Source of the DNA: a virus
Direction: 5' to 3' (one strand)
IMG/VR virus record: IMGVR_UViG_3300031951_000003
Coordinates: 1 to 64,000 of that record
Length of the DNA: 64,000 bases
The position numbers were made by a program, and so were the translations under genes. Below, piece by piece: positions 56,525-64,000 of the stretch (its first letter is position 1; each line of letters starts with the position of its first letter). The notes below the pieces were generated by a model. It was not told the DNA's origin. It saw nothing but the letters and a program-made list of their open reading frames with translations, and ran no database searches.

Positions 56525-56920
56525 ATGGAAATTCAAAGAAATACAAAACTACAAGTAAGAAAAAGTTCAATTCACGGTTGGGGGGTTTTCGCATGTGAAG
56601 ACATAAACGAGGGTGAGGTTATTGAAGAGTGTCCGATTCTTAGATTACCTGTTCAAAGAGGAGAAACAAACTACACCTTAATTGACTATACATTTGTATT
56701 TCCAAAAGGAGAGAATTGGCAAAACCACGTTATTGCTCTTGGATATGGTTCACTATATAACCATTCCGAAAACTATAACGCAACATGGGAAGACGATTTG
56801 GACAAAGACATTTTAAGATTTAAAGCAACAAAACCAATTTCGAAAGATGAGGAAGTCACAACTTATTATGGTGATGAAAGTTATTGGTCTGACGGTAGAA
56901 GTCACATTGAAGTAAAATGA
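56525..56920 (+). CDS. SET-domain protein (putative lysine methyltransferase)
   Basis: This 131-residue protein is essentially a bare SET domain. It has the SAM-binding opening IHGWGVFACEDINEGEVI (residues 16-33), the core LGYGSLYNHSENYNA with the NHS motif (79-81), the I.KDEEVTTYYGD element (105-116) and the closing DESYW. There are no pre-SET or post-SET cysteine clusters. SET enzymes transfer methyl groups from SAM to protein lysines; the target here is unknown. Its TGA overlaps the ATG of the SNF2 gene by 4 bases (ATGA), implying coupled synthesis. Confidence 0.85.
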   Translation: MEIQRNTKLQVRKSSIHGWGVFACEDINEGEVIEECPILRLPVQRGETNYTLIDYTFVFPKGENWQNHVIALGYGSLYNHSENYNATWEDDLDKDILRFKATKPISKDEEVTTYYGDESYWSDGRSHIEVK

Positions 56921-58677
56921 GCTTATCAGAAATATCACTCGAGTCAAAAGCACTAACACTTCTTGAACAATATGAGGGGTATAACAATTATATCTTGGAA
57001 CTACAAAGGAAATCCCAAGTAAATAAAAAATTCTACCCAACAAGAAGTCAATCAGAATACATAATCAATAACCACGACAAACAACCCAAAGTTGCCAAAA
57101 AGTGGGTAATTTTAGACGCATATTTTGCACAGAAATTAGCTGACGACAAGATGTATACTGAAATCCCACAAAAAGTCTGGGTTGAAAAACTTCTAGCGGA
57201 GAAGGACAAAGCTTATCATATTTGGGGAAAGATTTGGGACTCTGAACAACTACATGATTTTTGGTTACCCAAGGCTTCTATAATAAAAGACAACACCGTT
57301 AAAGACGTTGTCATCGATTTTGAAAAATATTCAAACAGACCCCCGTTAAACCATCAAAAAGAATCCATTCAGAAACTGGTTGAAAATAAAAAATATATTT
57401 TGGCCGATGATATGGGTTTGGGTAAAACAACCTCAACTATAATTGCAGCCTTAGAAACAGGGGCTAAAAAGGTTTTAATCATATGTCCCGCAACTTTGAA
57501 GATAAACTGGAAGCGTGAAATTGAAAATTACTCTGACAGGACAATATACATAGCGGAGGGTAAAAACTTTAGCACAGAACACGACTTTGTAATCATAAAC
57601 TACGACATTCTAAAAAACTTCCATGACCCTAAAAAGAAAGATGATTCGCAAATTCTTAGAGCCAATTTTGATTTGGTTGTTATTGATGAAGCACACTATA
57701 TCAAAAATGCTCAAGCACAAAGAACCAAACTTATAAACGACTTCATAAAAAAAATTGACAGACTTTGGTTATTAACAGGAACACCGATGACATCAAGACC
57801 AATTGATTATTATAATTTATTGAGTCTCGTAGATTCCCCTGTTGCCAAGAACTGGATGGCCTACGTCATAAGATATTGCAGTGGATATCAATTCAAGGTC
57901 GGAGCAAGGAAAGTATGGAACGTAATGGGTGCGTCTAATTTAGATGAACTAAGGGATAGAACCTCGAATACAATCCTAAGGAGATTGAAAGAAGACGTTT
58001 TGGATTTACCTGAAAAAATTATCACACCTGTTTATCTCAGACTCAAATCAAAGGACTATGAAGAACTCATGGGGGAATATTATAATTGGTATGATAAAAA
58101 CCCCGACGAGTCAAAATCGTTAACAGTTCAATTTTCAAAACTTACAAAAGTTAGACAAGTTATTGCCAACGAGAAAATATCTCAAACAATAGAACTTGCC
58201 GAAAACATATTAGAGCAGGACAAAAAAGTTATCATATTTTGTAACTTCACAGATTCACTAAATCAAATTGTTCAACATTTTGGAAAAACTGCCGTCAAAG
58301 TTGATGGGTCAATGACAAAACAAGATAGACAATTTAGTGTTGACCAATTTCAAGAAAATGATAAAATAAAAGTTTTTGTCGGTAACATAAAGGCTGCGGG
58401 TGTTGGACTTACTTTGACTTCCGCAGAAGCGGTTATTATGAACGACTTATCATTCCTACCATCGGACCACTCTCAGGCTGAAGATAGGGCATACAGATTT
58501 GGACAAAAAAATAATGTGTTAGTCTATTATCCAATATTTGAAAACACAATCGAAGGCGCGATATATGACATACTTAATAATAAGAAGCAAGTCATCGCGA
58601 CCGTTATGGGTGACAATCAAAACATCGGTGACACTGCCGAAGAAATTCTGAAAAGAATAAACGAATTACGCCCTTAA
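56917..58677 (+). CDS. SNF2-family DNA-dependent ATPase/translocase
   Basis: This 586-residue protein has both RecA lobes. Motif I is ILADDMGLGKTTSTIIAALE (from ~residue 161), motif II VVIDEAHYIKNAQAQRTKLI (DEAH near 256), motif III WLLTGTPM, and motif VI QAEDRAYRFGQ (~519). The conserved VGNIKAAGVGLTLTSAEAVI strand precedes motif VI. The N-terminal ~130 residues are a separate domain with no recognised motif. Similarity is to SMARCAL1-like and bacterial SNF2 proteins, which remodel or anneal DNA-protein structures. In this phage it may play a UvsW-like recombination role, or act with the coupled SET protein. Confidence 0.88.
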   Translation: MSLSEISLESKALTLLEQYEGYNNYILELQRKSQVNKKFYPTRSQSEYIINNHDKQPKVAKKWVILDAYFAQKLADDKMYTEIPQKVWVEKLLAEKDKAYHIWGKIWDSEQLHDFWLPKASIIKDNTVKDVVIDFEKYSNRPPLNHQKESIQKLVENKKYILADDMGLGKTTSTIIAALETGAKKVLIICPATLKINWKREIENYSDRTIYIAEGKNFSTEHDFVIINYDILKNFHDPKKKDDSQILRANFDLVVIDEAHYIKNAQAQRTKLINDFIKKIDRLWLLTGTPMTSRPIDYYNLLSLVDSPVAKNWMAYVIRYCSGYQFKVGARKVWNVMGASNLDELRDRTSNTILRRLKEDVLDLPEKIITPVYLRLKSKDYEELMGEYYNWYDKNPDESKSLTVQFSKLTKVRQVIANEKISQTIELAENILEQDKKVIIFCNFTDSLNQIVQHFGKTAVKVDGSMTKQDRQFSVDQFQENDKIKVFVGNIKAAGVGLTLTSAEAVIMNDLSFLPSDHSQAEDRAYRFGQKNNVLVYYPIFENTIEGAIYDILNNKKQVIATVMGDNQNIGDTAEEILKRINELRP

Positions 58678-58682
58678 CATAG

Positions 58683-58895
58683 ATGGAGAAAGTAACTAAT
58701 CACCAAGGAGTTGAATTGAGAGTTGGTGATAGAATTAAAATTATATCAGACAAATTACATTCAAAATTACTAGCTAACGTTGACCTAAATGAAGAGGTTG
58801 TCATAACAAGTTTTTCAGAAAACGGAAAAATTATATATCATCATAATACATTAGCCCTACCAACCAACAGTGACATTTATGTTAAAATAAATTAA
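58683..58895 (+). CDS. Small beta-barrel-like protein, unknown
   Basis: This 70-residue protein has GVELRVGDRIKIISDKLHSK, a KOW/SH3-like strand pattern, followed by LNEEVVITSFSENGKIIYH. That suggests a small five-stranded barrel of the kind used for nucleic-acid or protein contacts. It starts 5 bases after the SNF2 stop, so it is co-transcribed and may be an accessory subunit. I do not recognise a family. Confidence 0.6.
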   Translation: MEKVTNHQGVELRVGDRIKIISDKLHSKLLANVDLNEEVVITSFSENGKIIYHHNTLALPTNSDIYVKIN

Positions 58896-58925
58896 AGTCA
58901 ATCAAACCTTAAAACAATTCTGAGT

Positions 58926-58933
58926 TATTTATA
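58926..58933 (+). promoter_or_regulatory. TATTTATA box before the SOD-fusion gene
   Basis: An exact match 21 bases before the ATG at 58955. Confidence 0.5.
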
Positions 58934-58954
58934 TAAAACGAATAACTCGCCAAT

Positions 58955-60493
58955 ATGAAAAAAATAGAAGAAAGAATTCAACAAATTGAAAAACAAATTA
59001 CCGAAAACCATATCGAAACAGAAAAACAATTGTTGATTACAGAAATGAAAAAAATTGGAATAGAAAAACTACCCTATTCTTATTCAGCCCTCAAAGGATT
59101 CATCGACGCAGAAACGATGAATTTCCACTACAACAAACACTATAAGGGATATGTAGATAAATTAAATGCCGCCCTGTCAAAGAAAAAACATGGAGATTTA
59201 GACTTAGAAAAAATTGTCAAAAACATTAGTCGATACGACCAAGTAGTAAGGAACAACGCTGGAGGAGCATTCAATCACGCACTTTTTTGGAATATGTTGT
59301 CTCCAACACCAAAAAAATTAACAGGGGAATTGTATAAAAAAATTACCAAAGAATACGGTAGTTTCAATCTATTCAAAAAGAAATTTGAAACTGTTGCAAA
59401 GGATAGATTTGGCTCAGGTTGGGTATGGTTAATTTTAACCTCAAAAAATACTTTGAAAATAATGTCGACACCAAATCAAGACAATCCACTTATGAATGTT
59501 ATCGAAGGTGGAGGTTTCCCTCTATTAGGTTTGGACCTTTGGGAACACGCCTACTATTTGAAATACAGAAATAAGAGAGACGAATACATTTCAAATTTTT
59601 GGAAGGTGGTCAATTGGGATTTTGTTCAGAAACTTTATGAAATGAAAGTTGAAACAAAACTACTAGAGTCGAACAAATTTCAAGGAATAATTACTGAATC
59701 AAAAGAACCACAATTCTGTAATCCAAAAGAAGTATTGTTCTATAGAGACTTGATTAATAATTACGCAATCAAAAAAAGATATCAGGAGGGAGTATCCTAC
59801 GTTCTAAAAAAAGTATTTTCACATTTTTGGGTTGAGGGTAATACTGAAGAGATGTCAGGATTTTATGGTGTAGAATCACCCGAGGGTAGGTCTATACTCA
59901 ATAACCTTAATACAAATTTCAATACATTTTGTTTATTGGTAAAAGCAGTAAACAAACAGATTGAATTAATTGGAAGGTCAGAAAAGAAGTTTGATTTTTC
60001 AAAAAAAGAAAAAAGAACTCTAAAGGAAACAACTAGATTTATTTCAGCATTGGACCACTTCAGAAACGAAATCTTTACAGAGAATAACGAAGACTTTATC
60101 AATATAATCAAAGTCCTTAAAAAACTTTGGGATAGGGGTCAAAAGTCTGAAGACAACGCAATTAAAAAAATAGAAGACTATTTTGATGGTAATGCTAAAA
60201 TTGAAAAGATTGGTTCACATGGTGGAAAACAAGACGCCTTCAAAGGTATTGATGTAAATGTGATTTTAGATGGAAAAAAGTTTTCTGCACAGGTTAAACC
60301 ATTCTCTAATGTTTCAATAATCGAGGACAGAGTTAAACTTTTGGATACAGGAAATGTTAAGCATTACGAAGTCGATTGGTATATTTTTATTAATCCTAAA
60401 ACAAATAAGATACTTATATTCAAAAACGACCCTATAAGTGATAAAAACCAATATGTCTTCAACGTTAGTTCACTACTACACGAAATAGAATAA
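58955..60493 (+). CDS. Fe/Mn superoxide dismutase fused to a PD-(D/E)XK nuclease-like domain
   Basis: The protein has 512 residues. Residues 1-36 are a charged helix. Residues ~37-230 match Fe/Mn SOD throughout: opening LPYSYSALKGFIDAETMNFH, metal ligands His58 (FHYNKHYKGYV), His108 (AFNHALFWN), Asp194 and His198 (LDLWEHAYYLKYRNKRDEYI), and the RFGSGWVWLI core. All four ligands are present, so dismutase activity is plausible. Residues ~255-400 are helical. Residues ~400-512 carry GIDVNVILDGKKFSAQVKPF with Asp433 and Gln446-x-Lys448, the D...(E/Q)xK pattern of PD-(D/E)XK nucleases. No signal peptide is seen. The nuclease activity is inferred; the fusion is in one uninterrupted frame. Confidence 0.88.
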   Translation: MKKIEERIQQIEKQITENHIETEKQLLITEMKKIGIEKLPYSYSALKGFIDAETMNFHYNKHYKGYVDKLNAALSKKKHGDLDLEKIVKNISRYDQVVRNNAGGAFNHALFWNMLSPTPKKLTGELYKKITKEYGSFNLFKKKFETVAKDRFGSGWVWLILTSKNTLKIMSTPNQDNPLMNVIEGGGFPLLGLDLWEHAYYLKYRNKRDEYISNFWKVVNWDFVQKLYEMKVETKLLESNKFQGIITESKEPQFCNPKEVLFYRDLINNYAIKKRYQEGVSYVLKKVFSHFWVEGNTEEMSGFYGVESPEGRSILNNLNTNFNTFCLLVKAVNKQIELIGRSEKKFDFSKKEKRTLKETTRFISALDHFRNEIFTENNEDFINIIKVLKKLWDRGQKSEDNAIKKIEDYFDGNAKIEKIGSHGGKQDAFKGIDVNVILDGKKFSAQVKPFSNVSIIEDRVKLLDTGNVKHYEVDWYIFINPKTNKILIFKNDPISDKNQYVFNVSSLLHEIE

Positions 60494-60499
60494 TAAAGA

Positions 60500-60507
60500 T
60501 ATTTATT
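60500..60507 (+). promoter_or_regulatory. TATTTATT box before the gp13-like gene
   Basis: It ends 4 bases before the ATG at 60512, the same short spacing as the boxes at 5422 and 24575. Confidence 0.4.
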
Positions 60508-60511
60508 TGAT

Positions 60512-61639
60512 ATGGCAGCACTACCAGAACCAGAAAGAAGTAAAATTTATACAAGAGTCAAACACTTGTTGGGAGCACCCTTAAGAAGTGTAGAATTAGA
60601 AGACGAAATGATGGACTCGCTAATGGAATTATCTATTGGTGATTATGAAGAATATATTCTACAATGGCTAATCGATTCACAATGGGTTAACTTAGTAAAC
60701 CTCAATATGAATGAAAAGTCTGTTGCCAGAGCTTTGGTTACAAGGACAATGGACTTCGAACAACAATTTGCATATTCGTATTCTAAGATTGTTGGACTTC
60801 AGACCGTAGGACCATGGGTCTTGAAGAAAGATTATTTCATAATTGAAAAGAATGTTCAGACATACGAAATACCAGCCAACAGAGAAGTCAATGAACTTCT
60901 TTGGTTTAGTAATCAGGCTTGGACAGCATTCGGACTTGGAGGTCTTGGTGGATTTGGATTCGGTGGTATAGGTTTGGGTGCCAATGAAGCAGGATACGCT
61001 CAGATGGGATACCAAGGTTCTTATTTTATGATGTCTGGTTTTGATTACCTCATCAGAATGCAAGAAGCAAATATCTTGAATAGAATTCTCGGTGGTTCTA
61101 TGACATATAGGATTACCGCATTACCTGATGGTAAAAAGTTGATACACTTGATGAATACCCCTGGTGGTAAATTTAACTGGGCTAATTTCAACATGTATGC
61201 TGGTAAAGCGGTTTGGTATTGGTATTATGATGTAACACCAGACAGTAGAGCTGATTGTCTTAAAAACAATCCTGACATTATCAAACTACCGACTGACGTT
61301 CCTCTTGAATCCTTGAGTTGGGAAGATATCAATGTTCCTGGACAACAATGGATAAGAAGATGGTTTACAGCATATTGTAAAGAAACCTTAGCAAGAGTGA
61401 GAGGTAAATACAGTGGGAATCTTAAGACACCTGATTCTGAAATTACAATGGATTACACCAGTCTTTTAACTGAAGCCAAGGATGAAAAATCTAAACTGAT
61501 GGAAGAATTGACGGGCGCTGAAGGATGGCTTACAAGACTAAGACCTGAAAAGGTTATGGAAAGAGAAGCACAAATTGCTGAAAATTTAAATAAACAAATG
61601 AAATTCAGAGCAATGCCTCGTCAAATCTACGTAATCTAA
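60512..61639 (+). CDS. gp13: Neck protein, T4 gp13-like
   Basis: This 375-residue protein opens IYTRVKHLLGAPLRSVELED, the LGAP..(V/I)EL element near the start of gp13-type neck proteins. The C-terminal third has INVPGQQWIRRWFTAYCKET, a KYSGNLKTPDSEITMDYTSL segment, and LLTEAKDEKSKLMEELTG, like the final helices and linker of gp13. A Gly-rich loop (GGLGGFGFGGIGLGANEAGY) lies in the middle. It would seal filled heads and form the head-tail joint. It is separated from the gp14-like gene by the 4-kb plus-strand insert. Confidence 0.72.
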   Translation: MAALPEPERSKIYTRVKHLLGAPLRSVELEDEMMDSLMELSIGDYEEYILQWLIDSQWVNLVNLNMNEKSVARALVTRTMDFEQQFAYSYSKIVGLQTVGPWVLKKDYFIIEKNVQTYEIPANREVNELLWFSNQAWTAFGLGGLGGFGFGGIGLGANEAGYAQMGYQGSYFMMSGFDYLIRMQEANILNRILGGSMTYRITALPDGKKLIHLMNTPGGKFNWANFNMYAGKAVWYWYYDVTPDSRADCLKNNPDIIKLPTDVPLESLSWEDINVPGQQWIRRWFTAYCKETLARVRGKYSGNLKTPDSEITMDYTSLLTEAKDEKSKLMEELTGAEGWLTRLRPEKVMEREAQIAENLNKQMKFRAMPRQIYVI

Positions 61640-61640
61640 T

Positions 61641-61976
61641 ATGGCAATAGTAAAATCAATCCCATCCAAAAGAATTATTAATGGTCATGCAATCAATACA
61701 TCTGAACTTTCAGTTGTATCCGAATTGGATTATAGAACCAACGGTGAATTTTGTATAATTGTTAGAGGAATCCCACAATCATTTTTAGTCTTAGATTCAA
61801 AAACAACAGACCATGTTGTAGTCAAAGCTATGACTATGGTAACAGTAAGACCCGATGTCGGAAAAATTGACGAGGAATGGGACGAAATTGTATTAGATAA
61901 GTTTGCCTGTGTAGAATTCCAATACGTTGGAGGTAATTGGTATATTCTTTCTTCAGACGGTCTTAAGCAATCCTAA
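61641..61976 (+). CDS. Unknown protein downstream of the neck gene
   Basis: This 111-residue protein is beta-rich, with ELDYRTNGEFCIIVRGIPQS then VVVKAMTMVTVRPDVGKIDE and a closing FQYVGGNWYILSSDG. The G.WY...G end resembles small phage head-decoration or fibre modules, but no family is certain. It starts 1 base after the neck gene stop, so it is co-transcribed and presumably structural. Its 3' end overlaps the converging DNA polymerase gene by 24 bases. Confidence 0.6.
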   Translation: MAIVKSIPSKRIINGHAINTSELSVVSELDYRTNGEFCIIVRGIPQSFLVLDSKTTDHVVVKAMTMVTVRPDVGKIDEEWDEIVLDKFACVEFQYVGGNWYILSSDGLKQS

Positions 61977-64000
61977 TTTAGTTTCCCAATTTTCTTCGGC
62001 TAATTCATACATGTAATTAGGGTCAAGTCCACGTTTTTCCCAATAAGATAGTTCATCCGATGTTATATCTAAAACATCTTCTTGAAGTTTATCTTGGTCT
62101 CCATCTTCGAATGGCATACCGTTGATTAGTTCACATTGTTCTCCCGTAAAAATTCCCCTTTCTTCAGGATTCGTAACAAGTAGTTGGTCACGAACGTCTT
62201 GTTTATAAACAACAAGTAAAGGTTCAATTCTTTTGTTGAAAGTTACAATTGCTCTTGGAACATTATATTCACCTGTCAGATTGGGGTTATTTTCTAATAT
62301 GTTTGCATCCAACATGTAACAATTAATCTGAACACTGTCTCCCTTTTTTTGGACATCACCATGAGAGGCTTTGACACCATTATTAACATACATAATAACA
62401 TCTCCCAAGTTTACACCTATCCCCGTTTGAAGTGCAAGTTCCATGTGTGCCATACGGGACATTGTATTCCCTGCTTTAGTCTTTTGGGTTAATCTTTTTT
62501 TATAATCCTCGAGTGTTAACTTAACTTTCGCTCTTTGTGCAATCTTTGAAAGGGGAATTTGTTGGTTGAATATTTTTTGAAGATACTCATAATAATATTC
62601 CACGAAGTCTTTACCCTTACCCTCCAAAAGTAATTTGATACCTTTATCCAAAAACTCCTCGATATACAATGGAAGTTTTTTTGATTTGATGGAATTGCCA
62701 GTCAATTTAATCTTTCCTTTGGCGTCCATGACCGCATAATTTTTTCTGGCAAGATTAATACATGAAGGCCACACACCATCAGTATCGAGAGCCATCTCAC
62801 CCCTCATGAATATGTCATTGTATTCTGCAACGTCCGCTTCAGGACCTTTATAAACTTTTCCCGCCTTTACCTTCCAATTCAACCCACGACCAACATAGTG
62901 ATGACTTTCCACATCATCGGGACTGGAGAAGTTTACACCGTCTGTATCCATTACAAGTGGGACATAACCCTTAGACATAAAAAATTTAATCATTTGTCTC
63001 AGATATTGTCTACCTGTGCAAGTAATCTGTTCCCCCATATACATGTCACCCCAAGCAAAAACTTGTGGAGCAGACAAAGCACCAAACATGGAGTTGATGA
63101 ATATTTTGATGGGCAATTGTTTGTTTGAATATGATGCGGACTTTTGTGGGTCAGACTTTTCAAACTCTTCCGCAAGTTGTTTGTAACGAATACGTGTGTC
63201 ACGGAAATACTTCAACATTCCTTTCATCGCACCTGTCACATCACAATCAGGAAATACATCATGCACAAGCTGAATAGAGGGGTATAGAGAGGAGAAGTCG
63301 AGCTTTAATACATTCTTACTATAACCAACCTTAAGTAGTCGAGAAAGACCTCCTACGAAGTCTGTCTTCGATTGTTTGGCAGGGATTGCCAGTCCGTGTT
63401 TGTATGACCAAGCAAGCATCAGCATTTTCCAAAGAGTCGCAGTTCCCATGGTTGATACTCTTTCGTAAGTCGTAGGAATCATAGATGCAAGTAGAAATGA
63501 CGCTTGGTTAAATTCTTTATCCACAGCCAAGGTTTCTTCCAAGTCATCATCAAGATATCTCTCAACAAGATTGTCACCAGTAGTTTTGATATAAATGTCA
63601 TTTCTTTTTTCACATACCTCATCAATCTTTGGGTCCAAACCAACCTTCTTGTAATTACCGTTTTTAATATTTAACCAATATTCTTCCTTAGCGGCATAAA
63701 ATTTTCCAATGTCCGTGTGTTCGATATAAACACGGTCAGGAGCCTCTTTATTAATAAACTTTGTGATATACTTCAAACCAGCCGCCTTGATATTTGAATT
63801 GATGGCTTGAGCTCTTCGAACAGCATGAATTATATCGATTACATTATATCCCCAAATTGATGTTTGAAGAAAATCTTCGACTTCATTTGCTAATTTGAGA
63901 ATCGTATCTTTTCTTGTGTATGAGTGTTGGGGATGTAAGGATTTAATCGCCTTCCTCATATCTAAACCAAGTCTTTGACCTCTTTCGAATATCCAGTGCC
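61953..64000 (-). CDS. gp43: Family B DNA polymerase, T4 gp43-like, 5' part beyond the window
   Basis: The frame is open to the right edge: codons upstream of the ATG at 63959 read ...HWIFERGQRLGLD without a stop, so the N-terminal and exonuclease parts lie outside. Polymerase motifs in order are motif A LKLDFSSLYPSIQ (~63,290), motif B KQLPIKIFINSMFGALSAPQ (~63,090) and motif C VPLVMDTDGVNFS (~62,940). Motif C has Gly where DTDS is usual, but both catalytic Asp residues are present. The thumb and C-terminus follow (YNVPRAIVTFNKRIEPLLVV). It replicates the genome with gp41, gp32 and UvsX. Confidence 0.9.
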   Translation of the reverse strand, partial: HWIFERGQRLGLDMRKAIKSLHPQHSYTRKDTILKLANEVEDFLQTSIWGYNVIDIIHAVRRAQAINSNIKAAGLKYITKFINKEAPDRVYIEHTDIGKFYAAKEEYWLNIKNGNYKKVGLDPKIDEVCEKRNDIYIKTTGDNLVERYLDDDLEETLAVDKEFNQASFLLASMIPTTYERVSTMGTATLWKMLMLAWSYKHGLAIPAKQSKTDFVGGLSRLLKVGYSKNVLKLDFSSLYPSIQLVHDVFPDCDVTGAMKGMLKYFRDTRIRYKQLAEEFEKSDPQKSASYSNKQLPIKIFINSMFGALSAPQVFAWGDMYMGEQITCTGRQYLRQMIKFFMSKGYVPLVMDTDGVNFSSPDDVESHHYVGRGLNWKVKAGKVYKGPEADVAEYNDIFMRGEMALDTDGVWPSCINLARKNYAVMDAKGKIKLTGNSIKSKKLPLYIEEFLDKGIKLLLEGKGKDFVEYYYEYLQKIFNQQIPLSKIAQRAKVKLTLEDYKKRLTQKTKAGNTMSRMAHMELALQTGIGVNLGDVIMYVNNGVKASHGDVQKKGDSVQINCYMLDANILENNPNLTGEYNVPRAIVTFNKRIEPLLVVYKQDVRDQLLVTNPEERGIFTGEQCELINGMPFEDGDQDKLQEDVLDITSDELSYWEKRGLDPNYMYELAEENWETKLGLLKTV

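Overview
This window is a stretch of an AT-rich, contractile-tailed (T4-like, myovirus) phage genome. T4-type baseplate, tail and replication proteins are recognisable: a gp6-like and a gp25-like wedge protein, gp18-like sheath, gp19-like tube, gp29-like tape measure, gp13-like neck protein, gp41 helicase, UvsX, gp32 SSB, the FEN-type RNase H and a family B DNA polymerase. The host is probably a member of the Bacteroidota (flavobacteria-like). This is inferred from SprB-type adhesin repeats, a PKD domain and Thr-Pro-rich linkers in virion proteins, a small cysteine protein of a type common in Bacteroidota, and the lack of AGGAGG-like ribosome binding sites before the starts I inspected.

Layout, left to right. 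1-5417 (minus) is one enormous collagen-like Gly-X-Y fibre gene that runs off the left edge; long plus-strand open frames over it are only antisense shadows. 5456-22161 (minus) is a tightly coupled adsorption/baseplate-periphery block: Thr-Pro-rich fibre, SprB-repeat adhesin, several large unknown virion proteins, a PKD protein and a 1684-residue protein with membrane segments. 22256-24570 holds the gp6-like and gp25-like wedge genes. 24591-32338 is the nucleotide and replication block: cysteine-rich mini-protein, B12-dependent ribonucleotide reductase, helicase, 2OG-Fe(II) oxygenase, RNase H, UvsX and SSB. 32423-46376 holds baseplate hub genes with giant proteins of 2562 and 1673 residues. 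46413-53936 holds tape measure, tail chaperone (with a probable programmed frameshift), tube, HAD phosphatase and sheath. 54214-56466 holds tail-terminator and neck-like genes plus a peptidoglycan-binding protein. 56525-61976 (plus strand) carries SET methyltransferase, SNF2 ATPase, a mini-protein, a superoxide dismutase fused to a nuclease-like domain, a gp13-like neck protein and an unknown. The DNA polymerase (minus) then runs off the right edge.

The genes form one programme: replication and nucleotide supply, tail and baseplate assembly, and an unusually elaborate adhesive tail tip. Late/structural genes are mostly preceded by a recurring TATTTAT(A/T/C) box. The SSB gene instead has a textbook TTGACA-17-TATAAT promoter. 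Hairpin terminators follow sheath, tube, chaperone, the 227-residue gene and SSB. No gene-free stretch exceeds 300 bases; the longest is about 134 bases (26646-26779). I saw no tRNA, CRISPR array or insertion sequence.
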